DNA of 5,449 bases from Reyranella sp. GTDB lineage: Bacteria; Pseudomonadota; Alphaproteobacteria; Reyranellales; Reyranellaceae. How positions within the stretch are numbered: the stretch's first letter is position 1; each line of letters opens with the position of its first letter. A model generated the notes under the pieces. That model was not told the DNA's origin. It made no database searches and saw only the letters and a list, made by a program, of their open reading frames with translations. The position numbers and the translations under genes are program-made. The DNA lies in assembly GCA_016780605.1 (NCBI GenBank), contig JADHLS010000443.1:1-5449 (forward strand). The letters are read 5' to 3'. Positions 1-5,449 of the stretch are shown in pieces.

Positions 1-1
1 G

Positions 2-757
2 GGCGTCGAGCTCTGCAGGCGCGTGAGCCGTGGCATCAGGCTGACCCCGGATGCCGCCCGGTATGCCGACACCCTCGGCAAGCTGTTCGAGCGTATGCAC
101 CGGGCGACCGTGGACGTGGCGGCGCCCGGCTGGAGCAAGCCTTCGACCAATGTCGTCCGCATCATGACCCCGCCGTCGCTCGCCACGCATTGGCTGACGC
201 CGCGCTTGCCGGCCTTCATCGAGGCCCATCCCGGGGTCGACTTGCGGGTATTCGCGGTGCGCACGGCAGACGGCAATGCCGACGACTTCGACATCACCAT
301 CCGCTATGGCGATGCCGCGCGATGGAAAGGTGAGGCAAGACCGCTGTTGAAGGAGATCATACAGCCCTACTGCGCGCCCAGGCGCATCCGCGGCCGAAAG
401 CCGCTCACGGCGGCTCAGCTCCTCGCCCAGCCGCTGATCCAGAGCCGCGAGAATGCGCTCTCGTGGGAGGCGTGGTTCGGCCAGCGGGGAATTGCCTTCG
501 ACACGTCCCAGGTGCGTCCGCTCCAGCTCGATCCCTCCTATGTCGCGATCGAGGCGGCGGTCAAAGGGGTTGGTATCATCCTGGAAAGCAGTGTGCTCAC
601 CGAGGAGCATGTGCGGGCGGGCAAGCTCGTCGCGCCACTGCGAGAGGCGAGGTCACCCGCGACCTCCTATTGGCTGGTCCCTCTTCGAAAGGGCGCCCGC
701 GAGGCGGCGATCAAGGCGCACCGGTGGTTGATCGATCAGGCCAACCTGGAGGCATGA
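2..757 (+). CDS. LysR-family transcriptional regulator (GcvA-like), 5' end outside window
   Basis: This is a DNA-binding regulator whose beginning lies left of the window. An ATG/GTG-type start could be placed at 23, but the reading frame is open to the edge. The residues before it (GVELCRR, then VSRGIRLTPDA) match the end of the LysR winged helix-turn-helix, usually written LGVxLFxRxxRGxxLTxAG, so the true start is upstream. About 251 of the usual ~300 residues are present: the last ~18 residues of the DNA-binding domain, a linker helix, and a full periplasmic-binding-protein-like effector domain. That domain starts near VVRIMTPPSLATHWLTPRLPAF and contains DDFDITIRYGD, the GcvA-type pattern. 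The stop is TGA at 755-757. The gene is co-directional with the hydrolase and oxidoreductase downstream, so it may control them, or a divergent gene outside the window. The effector cannot be read from the sequence. Confidence 0.9.
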   Translation, partial: GVELCRRVSRGIRLTPDAARYADTLGKLFERMHRATVDVAAPGWSKPSTNVVRIMTPPSLATHWLTPRLPAFIEAHPGVDLRVFAVRTADGNADDFDITIRYGDAARWKGEARPLLKEIIQPYCAPRRIRGRKPLTAAQLLAQPLIQSRENALSWEAWFGQRGIAFDTSQVRPLQLDPSYVAIEAAVKGVGIILESSVLTEEHVRAGKLVAPLREARSPATSYWLVPLRKGAREAAIKAHRWLIDQANLEA

Positions 758-835
758 TCGGCCAGAAGGCGGCGTTCCGCTTGTCCGCATGATTTCAAAC
801 CTGTATTGCCCCGCAGCATCATCCTAATATCGGGC

Positions 836-1552
836 GTGCGCCGAATTTTCGCTTTCCTGGCCGGAGTCGTCGCTTTCGCGGCAACAGCGGCCGCAGCGCG
901 CGATGAGCTGGTGACCTCGGTCGTGTCGCCGGATGGGGAGGCGATCCCGTTCGTCCTGACGACGGACGGTGGCTCGCCCACTCATGCTGCGCTGCTGATG
1001 CCCGGCGGCTCGGGTAATCTGTCGCCGCGCCTGCAGGACGGCCAATTGGTCATGTCGTTGGGCGGCAACTTTCTCATCCGCACGCGTGACCTGTTCGCCG
1101 GCCCGCGCATCGTGGCGGTGTCGATGGATGCCACCACGACGCCGGGGCGCGTGCGAGCGATCGTCGCCGACCTCGAGCGCCGGTTCGGGCGGCTGTCGAT
1201 ATACGTGCTGGGCAACAGCAGGGGCAGCTATGCGACCATGACCTTGGGCGAGCGGATGGATGGCGAGGTCGAAGGCTTCGTCCACACCTCCTCCCTGAAC
1301 GCGATCGCCTCGTACGATACGCGTCGCTTCCGCAGCCGCCATCTGATCGTGGCCCATGGGATGGATTCGTGCATGGGCACCAACGTCTCCGCCGCCCTCG
1401 CCGCGCATCGCAGCTACGGCACGCCTCTGATCGTCATGGAGGGCGGGACGGCGGTTTCGCGACCCTGCGAGGCCTACTCGTATCATGGCTTCTATGGCAT
1501 CGAGAGGCAGACGGTCGGCAAGATCACGGCCTGGATGCTGGAACGGCGCTGA
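836..1552 (+). CDS. Exported alpha/beta-hydrolase-fold protein
   Basis: This is a probable serine hydrolase (esterase or peptidase type) acting outside the cytoplasm. The GTG at 836 is preferred because it gives a compact signal peptide: MRRIF, a hydrophobic core, then ATAAA before ARDEL, an AxA-type signal peptidase I site near residue 20. TTG at 806 is the only other in-frame start after the upstream stop and would add ten residues before the signal. Neither has a clear Shine-Dalgarno sequence. From the GTG the protein is 238 aa. LLMPGGSGN resembles the oxyanion-hole strand. GNSRG is the nucleophile elbow with Ser128. HGMDSC (Asp177) and SYHGFYGIE (His217) sit where the acid and base of the triad are expected. 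Cys179 and Cys211 flank these and could form a disulfide, which fits an exported protein. The flavin oxidoreductase follows 34 bp later on the same strand. The substrate is unknown. Confidence 0.82.
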   Translation: MRRIFAFLAGVVAFAATAAAARDELVTSVVSPDGEAIPFVLTTDGGSPTHAALLMPGGSGNLSPRLQDGQLVMSLGGNFLIRTRDLFAGPRIVAVSMDATTTPGRVRAIVADLERRFGRLSIYVLGNSRGSYATMTLGERMDGEVEGFVHTSSLNAIASYDTRRFRSRHLIVAHGMDSCMGTNVSAALAAHRSYGTPLIVMEGGTAVSRPCEAYSYHGFYGIERQTVGKITAWMLERR

Positions 1553-1575
1553 GACTGCGGCGGGAAGCGACGTTC

Positions 1576-1584
1576 GGGATGAGG
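1576..1584 (+). promoter_or_regulatory. Ribosome binding site of the flavin oxidoreductase gene
   Basis: GGGATGAGG lies just before the ATG at 1587. The GGGA part has a normal 7-nt spacing, while GAGG alone would be too close at 2 nt. This purine-rich stretch, together with the signal-peptide sequence that starts at this ATG, selects 1587 over in-frame codons upstream that lie inside the hydrolase gene. Confidence 0.45.
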
Positions 1585-1586
1585 AC

Positions 1587-2744
1587 ATGGAACTGAACCG
1601 GCGAGGCCTGCTGCAAGTCTCGATGGGCGGCCTGGTGGTCGGCTGTACGGCCGCGCCATCGGGGTCGTCGCTCGACGGGCCACCGCTCGTGCCCATTCGT
1701 GCCCGTACTGACCGCATCATGGATGTCTCAGTCTGCCTGCGTCCGTTCCGGCCGGCCGGACCTCGCATCGAGACCGAGCGCCTGGGCGACATGCTGGTCG
1801 TGCACAACTACGGCCACGGCGGCAGCGGCTGGTCGCTGTCATGGGGTTCGAGTGCCAAGGCAATCCAGCTGGCCCTGCAGCCCGGCCCGCGCGAGGTGGC
1901 GGTGATAGGCTGCGGCGCACTCGGGCTCACCTCGGCGGTGCTGGCGCAGCGTGCCGGCCTGCGCGTGACGATCTATGCGCGCGAGCAACTGCCGCTCACC
2001 ACTTCGGCCCATGCCACCGGCGAATGGACACCCGACTCTCGTGTGGCCGACGCTCGTGCTGCAGCGGCGAACTTTGGGATCGTTTGGGAGGAGATGGCGC
2101 GCTCGGCGTTCAAGCTGCATCGCGACTATCTCGGGCTGCCCGGCACGCCGGTGGAGTGGGTCGATCAGTATTCGGTATCGGACGCCGGGCAGACAGGCGC
2201 CGCCGCCAGCAGCTCGGTCGCTCGTCCTGCCGTTGATTTTGTCCATTACGGCCGGCGCATCCGGGACCTGACGCCGCGATGGCGCGAGGTACCGATCGGT
2301 GCGACGCCGTTCAAGGGCAGCTCGGCGGCGCGCAGCGAGATCATGGTCTTCAACATCGCGGGCTACGCCCACACGCTGATGAACGATTTCCTGATCGCCG
2401 GCGGCCAGTACAGGCGGGTCGATTTTCGTGCACCGGCACAGATCGCGGCCCTCGGCCACAAGGTGGTGATCGACTGCACCGGGCTCGGCGCCAAGGCCTT
2501 GTGGAAGGATGAGACACTGGTGCCGATTCGCGGGCAGCTCCAGCGGCTGATCCCGCAACCCGACGTGCGCTACGGCCTGGTCTATCGCCACATCCTGACC
2601 GTGCCGCGCAGCGATGGGCTGATTGTGCAGTCCTTTGCCGGCGGCGAGATGGAAGGCTATGGCGAGACCAATGAGACGCCCGACCGCGCCGAAGCCGACC
2701 AGGCGGTGAGGACGCTCGCCGAGGCGTTCAGGCCGGGCGTCTGA
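1587..2744 (+). CDS. FAD-dependent oxidoreductase, D-amino-acid-oxidase family, apparently circularly permuted, Tat/lipoprotein signal
   Basis: A 385-residue flavoenzyme of the DAO fold, expected to oxidise an amine or amino acid with FAD. The N-terminus reads MELNRRGLLQ, a Tat-like twin-arginine signal (Arg5, Arg6), then a hydrophobic stretch ending VVG-Cys20, a lipobox. It may therefore be exported folded and lipid-anchored. Residues 47-61 (VCLRPFRPAGPRIE) and 71-87 (VVHNYGHGG, GWSLSWG) match the segment found at the C-terminus of classical D-amino-acid oxidases, including the substrate-carboxylate Arg (here Arg52). Only then comes the Rossmann dinucleotide motif VAVIGCGALGL (104-114). Later, IDCTGLGAKAL (295-305) and PIRGQLQRL (313-321) are the usual mid-protein DAO elements. 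The protein ends near where a classical enzyme would enter the GLRPxRP segment. The start at 1587 is set by the signal peptide and RBS. It is likely co-transcribed with the hydrolase, and its 3' end overlaps the convergent transporter gene by 17 bp. The substrate is not determined. Confidence 0.85.
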   Translation: MELNRRGLLQVSMGGLVVGCTAAPSGSSLDGPPLVPIRARTDRIMDVSVCLRPFRPAGPRIETERLGDMLVVHNYGHGGSGWSLSWGSSAKAIQLALQPGPREVAVIGCGALGLTSAVLAQRAGLRVTIYAREQLPLTTSAHATGEWTPDSRVADARAAAANFGIVWEEMARSAFKLHRDYLGLPGTPVEWVDQYSVSDAGQTGAAASSSVARPAVDFVHYGRRIRDLTPRWREVPIGATPFKGSSAARSEIMVFNIAGYAHTLMNDFLIAGGQYRRVDFRAPAQIAALGHKVVIDCTGLGAKALWKDETLVPIRGQLQRLIPQPDVRYGLVYRHILTVPRSDGLIVQSFAGGEMEGYGETNETPDRAEADQAVRTLAEAFRPGV

Positions 2745-4212
2745 GCCGCGCCGCGAAGAAGATCGTCAGCAAGACGACGCCCGAGACGTTCACGATCGTC
2801 GAGCCGATATAGAGCCACATCGCCAAGTAGACCGACGACATCAGCAGTGTCAGGCCCGCCACCCGCGAGCCGAAGGCGGTGAACTCGTTGAACGAGATGC
2901 GCTTGCCTTCCTTCTCGGCGAGGCCCGTCACCGTGACATTGGCCGAGGCGCCGATCAGCGTGCCGTTGCCGCCGAGACAGGCGCCGAGCGCCAAGGCCCA
3001 CCACAGGACCTGGCCATCGGGTCCAGCGTTCAGGCGACCGAGCAGGCTCGCCACGAGCGGGATGGTGACGGCGGTGTAGGGGATGTTGTCGATCACCGCC
3101 GACAGGAAGCCTGAGACCCAGAGGATCAGCAACGCCGCCACCAACAGCGTCGCGCGCGGCGACAAAGCGAGCGTCCGCGAGACGCCGCCGATGATCTGGC
3201 TGAGCGCCTGGGCCAGGCTTTCGATGAGGCCGGTCGCCACCGCAGCGCCCACCAGGATGAACAGGAAGATGAAGAAGGCGAGGGTCGGCCATTCGATATC
3301 CTTCTCCAGGATATCGAGCACGCCGTGGCGGCGTTCCTCCTCCGTCGGCTTATGCTCCTTGAGGTAATAGTAGTCCTCGGCCAGCAGGATGGCCGCGACG
3401 CCGATCACCGCCGGCACCGCGACCGGCATGTGCGTGAAGGTGTGGGTCATGAAGCCCAGAAAGATCAGCGCCGTGATCCAGCAGGTGACGCGCAGCAGCG
3501 GAAGGTTCTGCAGTCGGGCGCCGGTCGGCTGCGCGGCGGCTTCGTGGTTGGCGTCGGCTGCGCGGCCGATGTCCTGCGGCCAGTAATGCCGGCTGTACCA
3601 GACCAGCACGACCATCATGAAGGTGCAGGGCACCGTGAGGTGATAGATGAAATCCATGAAGGAAAGGCCGCTGCGCGGATCGGCGCCGATCAGCACATTG
3701 GGTGGATCGCCGATCAGGGTCGCCGTGCCGCCGATGTTGGCCGCCATGACCATGGGTAGGAAGAAAGCCGAGCCGTTGATCCTGAGCCGGCGCGCCATCT
3801 CCGACGCCATGGGATAGGTGAAGATCACGGTCGTGACGTTGTCGAGGATGGCCGACAGAGCGCCGGTGAACCAGATGATCAGCCGCGCCGCGCGACTGGG
3901 ATTGCCGCGCGAGCGCTCGAGCAGGCGATCGACGGCCCAGGGAAAGACGTTGGTGGTCTTGAGCACGCCCACCAGCGCCATCATGGAGAACAGCAGCAGG
4001 ATGACGTTGAGGTCGACGGCTTCCTTGGCGGCCTCGAAGGAGATCAGCCGGAAGGGCGTGAAGTAGGAGACCAGCCACAGCAGCGCCACGGCCGCGATCG
4101 GCACCAGCACGCGATGCACGCGATCGGCCGCCAGGATGACGAACACGCCGACCAGGATCGCGGCGACGATCGCCTGGCTTAGCGCATCCTGCGTGGACTC
4201 AAATCCTTTCAT
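2728..4212 (-). CDS. ArsB/NhaD-family (SLC13-like) ion transporter
   Basis: A 494-residue inner-membrane secondary transporter of the ion-transporter superfamily (ArsB/NhaD/P-protein/citrate-permease relatives). There are about 11-12 hydrophobic segments, and the protein is built as two related halves. The first half has LSAILDNVTT (119-128) followed by NIGGTATLIGDPPN (159-172). The second half has LSAVIDNIPYT (370-380) followed by CLGGNGTLIGASAN (412-425). These paired re-entrant hairpin and broken-helix motifs are typical of the fold. EWPTLAFFIFLF (307-318) is also characteristic. Polar loops near 210-240 and 285-306 separate the halves. Family members carry Na+/H+, arsenite, or di/tricarboxylates, and the sequence alone does not choose among these. 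No arsR or arsC lies nearby, so arsenite export is not supported by context. The ATG at 4212 is supported by an RBS. The gene lies downstream of the SDR gene on the same strand. Confidence 0.9.
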   Translation of the reverse strand: MKGFESTQDALSQAIVAAILVGVFVILAADRVHRVLVPIAAVALLWLVSYFTPFRLISFEAAKEAVDLNVILLLFSMMALVGVLKTTNVFPWAVDRLLERSRGNPSRAARLIIWFTGALSAILDNVTTVIFTYPMASEMARRLRINGSAFFLPMVMAANIGGTATLIGDPPNVLIGADPRSGLSFMDFIYHLTVPCTFMMVVLVWYSRHYWPQDIGRAADANHEAAAQPTGARLQNLPLLRVTCWITALIFLGFMTHTFTHMPVAVPAVIGVAAILLAEDYYYLKEHKPTEEERRHGVLDILEKDIEWPTLAFFIFLFILVGAAVATGLIESLAQALSQIIGGVSRTLALSPRATLLVAALLILWVSGFLSAVIDNIPYTAVTIPLVASLLGRLNAGPDGQVLWWALALGACLGGNGTLIGASANVTVTGLAEKEGKRISFNEFTAFGSRVAGLTLLMSSVYLAMWLYIGSTIVNVSGVVLLTIFFAARLRRPA

Positions 4213-4221
4213 ACCCAGTCG

Positions 4222-4228
4222 CCCTTAC
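4222..4228 (-). promoter_or_regulatory. Ribosome binding site of the transporter gene
   Basis: On the minus strand the sequence GTAAGGG precedes the ATG at 4212 with about 9 nt between them. This is a reasonable Shine-Dalgarno match and supports that start. It lies just downstream of the large inverted repeat, which leaves the RBS itself outside the repeat stem. Confidence 0.5.
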
Positions 4229-4234
4229 CGCACC

Positions 4235-4346
4235 ACCTCATCCTGAGGAGCCGTGCGCAGCACGGCGTCTCGAAGGGTGGGCAACGACAACGTCGGTTGC
4301 CCACCCTTCGAGACGCGCCGCTGTGCGCCGCTCCTCAGGGTGAGGT
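4235..4346. repeat. Inverted pair of ~51-bp palindromic intergenic repeat units
   Basis: The arms 4235-4285 and 4296-4346 are reverse complements at 44 of 51 positions by my hand alignment, with a 10-nt loop. The inner 21 bp of each arm match perfectly (from GCGTCTCGAAGG to GTGGGCAAC), as does CCTGAGGAGC in the outer part. The mismatches fall mainly in a short central block. Each arm also folds on itself: CTCA-TCC-TGAG in both arms, differing only in the loop, and CGTGC-GCA-GCACG in the left arm. CCTCATCCTGAGGAGC followed by GTCTCGAAGG is, from memory, the hallmark of a very abundant repetitive extragenic palindrome of Bradyrhizobium, Reyranella and related alphaproteobacteria. The element fills most of the 160-bp gap between the SDR and transporter genes. 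A transcript in either direction would form a long hairpin, but no T-run follows, so it is not a standard intrinsic terminator. It may affect mRNA ends or stability between the two genes. Confidence 0.88.
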
Positions 4347-4372
4347 ACTGCTGCCAATCCTTTGGGCACACG

Positions 4373-5149
4373 TCAGGCCAAATACGTCGCCGACACGCCG
4401 CCGTCGACGATGAGTGTATGGCCGTTGACGTAGGAGGCGGCCGGCGAGGCGAGGAACAGCGCCGCGCCCGCGATCTCGTGCGGCTCGGCCCAACGCTTGG
4501 CCGGGCAGCGCTCGCGCTGGCGCTCGCCCGCGGGCGAGGCTGCCAGCTGAGCGTTGGTCTCGGTGGCGAAGAAGCCGGGCGACAGCGCATTGGCGGTGAT
4601 GCCGGTGGCGCCGAACTCGGCGGCGAGCGCGCGGGCGAGGGCGGCGAGCCCGCCCTTGGCCGTGGTGTAGGAGACCGTGCCGGGCACGGCGAGCGAGCCC
4701 ACGATCGAGGTCACCAGGATCAGCCGGCCCCAACGGCGCTCGATCATGCCGGGCACGACCAGCTTGACGAGCGCATGGGCGGCGATCAGGTCGACATCGA
4801 CCAGCCGGGCGAAATCCTCGGGCTCGATCTCGGCGAAGGGCCGGCGATCACGCTCACCGACATTATGGATCAGGATGTCGATGGGGCCGGCCGCAACCAC
4901 CGCCTGGCGCATGGCCGCGCGGTCGGCCATGTCGAAGGCGAGCCCGCCGGCGGCATGGCCCGCCTGCTTCAGCTCGGCGATCCGCGGCGCCAGGCGCTCG
5001 GCCGAGCGGCCGTGCAGCAGGACGCGCGCGCCCGCCTGGGCCAGGGCCTGGGCGATCTCCCAGCCCAGGCCGCGGCCTGATCCGGTGACGAGGGCGGTGC
5101 GGCCGTTGAGCCGGAACTGGTCGGGAAAGATCGACACGGGCGGTGACAT
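4373..5149 (-). CDS. SDR-family oxidoreductase (gluconate 5-dehydrogenase-like)
   Basis: A 258-residue cytoplasmic classical short-chain dehydrogenase/reductase that interconverts an alcohol and a ketone using NAD(P). The cofactor motif is TGSGRGLG (22-29). HGR at the end of the second strand (Arg48) favours NADP(H). The NNAG motif appears as HNVG (95-98). The catalytic residues are Ser148, Tyr161 and Lys165 (YTTAK). SPGFFATET (190-198) and the ending VNGHTLIVDGG resemble gluconate 5-dehydrogenase and related sugar-acid enzymes. The position usually held by the fourth catalytic residue, Asn in VNL, is Asp120 (VDVDL). ATG at 5149 is chosen because it gives the normal SDR length. An in-frame ATG at 5212 would add 21 unusual residues and overlap the start of the divergent phosphodiesterase gene. 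The substrate is uncertain; the resemblance to sugar-acid dehydrogenases is only by motif. Confidence 0.9.
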   Translation of the reverse strand: MSPPVSIFPDQFRLNGRTALVTGSGRGLGWEIAQALAQAGARVLLHGRSAERLAPRIAELKQAGHAAGGLAFDMADRAAMRQAVVAAGPIDILIHNVGERDRRPFAEIEPEDFARLVDVDLIAAHALVKLVVPGMIERRWGRLILVTSIVGSLAVPGTVSYTTAKGGLAALARALAAEFGATGITANALSPGFFATETNAQLAASPAGERQRERCPAKRWAEPHEIAGAALFLASPAASYVNGHTLIVDGGVSATYLA

Positions 5150-5189
5150 TCGTCTATTGCGGGCACCTGAGTTAGCTTTGTATTGGCGA
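5150..5189. promoter_or_regulatory. Divergent intergenic region with possible promoters
   Basis: These 40 bp separate two divergent start codons and must carry, or overlap, the promoters of both genes. On the minus strand, TTGCAG (5193-5198) and TAACTC (5169-5174) are 18 bp apart and form a weak -35/-10 candidate for the SDR gene. The -35 would lie inside the neighbouring coding region. On the plus strand, TTGCGG (5157-5162) and TATTGG (5181-5186) are a poorer pair. This is local sequence inspection only. No good Shine-Dalgarno sequence is seen for the phosphodiesterase. Confidence 0.25.
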
Positions 5190-5449
5190 ATGCTGCAACT
5201 GCCCAAAGTCATCGGCCATCGCGGGGCCGCGGCCTATGCGCCGGAAAACACCCTGGACTCGTTCCGCGAGGCGCGGCGGCGCGGCGCCACCTGGGTCGAG
5301 ACCGACATCAAGCTGACGAGCGACGGCGTGCCCATCGTGATGCACGACGAATCGCTGAAGCGTACGACCGGCGTCGACCGCCTGGTCGCCAGGACGCCGC
5401 GCGCCGAGCTGCCGGCCGGCGTGCCGACCTTCGAGGAAGCGATCGCCTG
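5190..5449 (+). CDS. Glycerophosphodiester phosphodiesterase, 3' end outside window
   Basis: The first 86 residues of a GDPD-family TIM-barrel enzyme, which hydrolyses glycerophosphodiesters (from phospholipid breakdown) to sn-glycerol 3-phosphate and an alcohol. The diagnostic motifs appear in order: GHRGAAAYAPENT with His10, Arg11, Glu19 and Asn20; ETDIKLTSDG with metal ligands Glu37 and Asp39; and VMHDESLKRTTG with catalytic His52 and Asp53. There is no signal peptide, so it is probably cytoplasmic. The stretch after RTTG runs almost at once into VPTFEEAIA, without the usual LDAGSWF-type insert, so this is a compact variant. The start ATG at 5190 lies ten residues before the HRG motif, as usual for the family. 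It is divergent from the SDR gene. Confidence 0.92.
   Translation, partial: MLQLPKVIGHRGAAAYAPENTLDSFREARRRGATWVETDIKLTSDGVPIVMHDESLKRTTGVDRLVARTPRAELPAGVPTFEEAIA

Noticed and set aside
766..783. Short hairpin after the LysR gene (AGGCGG-CGTT-CCGCTT) as a terminator
   Set aside because: The stem is only six pairs, one of them G-U, and no T-run follows. The stem is too weak to call.
824..1807. Long open frame of 327 codons on the minus strand across the hydrolase gene
   Set aside because: Its translation is rich in Arg and His with no recognisable domain, and it runs antisense to a gene with a signal peptide and a GxSxG motif. It is a high-GC shadow frame.
1839..2591. Minus-strand open frame of 250 codons opposite the oxidoreductase
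   Set aside because: There are no motifs and its composition is that of an antisense GC-rich frame. The plus-strand gene has strong family motifs throughout.
1587..2744. Reading the reversed domain order as a frameshift, gene fusion or assembly join
   Set aside because: The frame is continuous from signal peptide to stop, each DAO element occurs once, and the old C- and N-terminal elements are joined by a short natural linker. One open gene with a permuted order fits better.
3350..4078. Second minus-strand open frame of 242 codons inside the transporter gene
   Set aside because: It is a +1 shadow of the membrane protein with Arg/His/Pro-rich translation. The main frame has coherent TM segments and paired motifs.
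2728..4212. Calling the transporter an arsenite pump (arsB)
   Set aside because: No ars genes lie nearby and the shared motifs are common to NhaD, P-protein and carboxylate carriers, so the substrate is left open.
4235..4346. Inverted repeat as terminal repeats of an insertion sequence or as a CRISPR unit
   Set aside because: Only 10 bp lie between the arms, there is no transposase and no target duplication was seen, and there is no regular series of direct repeats with spacers.
4253..5080. Open frame of 275 codons on the plus strand opposite the SDR gene
   Set aside because: It begins inside the inverted repeat, is Gly/Arg/Asp-rich with low complexity, and lies antisense to a clear SDR with all catalytic motifs.

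Overview
The window is GC-rich DNA with dense coding, and GC-rich third positions and the gene types point to an alphaproteobacterium. A palindromic intergenic repeat of the kind scattered through Bradyrhizobium, Reyranella and related genomes supports this. No marker gene fixes the genus. Six protein genes are visible, two of them cut by the window edges. There is no sign of rRNA, tRNA, CRISPR, transposase or phage genes.

Left half, + strand (2-2744): the C-terminal part of a LysR-type regulator of the GcvA-like group, then a small exported alpha/beta hydrolase (about 836-1552), then a flavin oxidoreductase (1587-2744). The last two are 34 bp apart and look co-transcribed. The oxidoreductase is the most unusual object here. 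It has the D-amino-acid oxidase (DAO) sequence elements, but in circularly permuted order. The segment that normally closes a D-amino-acid oxidase (substrate-binding Arg, then the HNYGHGG flavin motif) lies before the Rossmann GxGxxG motif, behind a Tat-like lipoprotein signal. Together the two genes suggest a cell-envelope activity: a hydrolase that may release a substrate and a flavoenzyme that may oxidise an amino acid or amine. The substrate is unknown and this link is inference.

Right half, - strand (5149-2728): a short-chain dehydrogenase/reductase (SDR, 5149-4373) is followed by a 12-TM-type ion transporter of the ArsB/NhaD group (4212-2728). They are separated by 160 bp, most of which is a large inverted pair of about 51-bp repeat units (4235-4346). 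The transporter and the oxidoreductase converge and share 17 bp at their 3' ends.

Right edge, + strand (5190-5449): the start of a glycerophosphodiester phosphodiesterase, divergent from the SDR gene across a 40-bp gap. The SDR, the transporter and this phosphodiesterase do not form an obvious pathway with the left-hand cluster.
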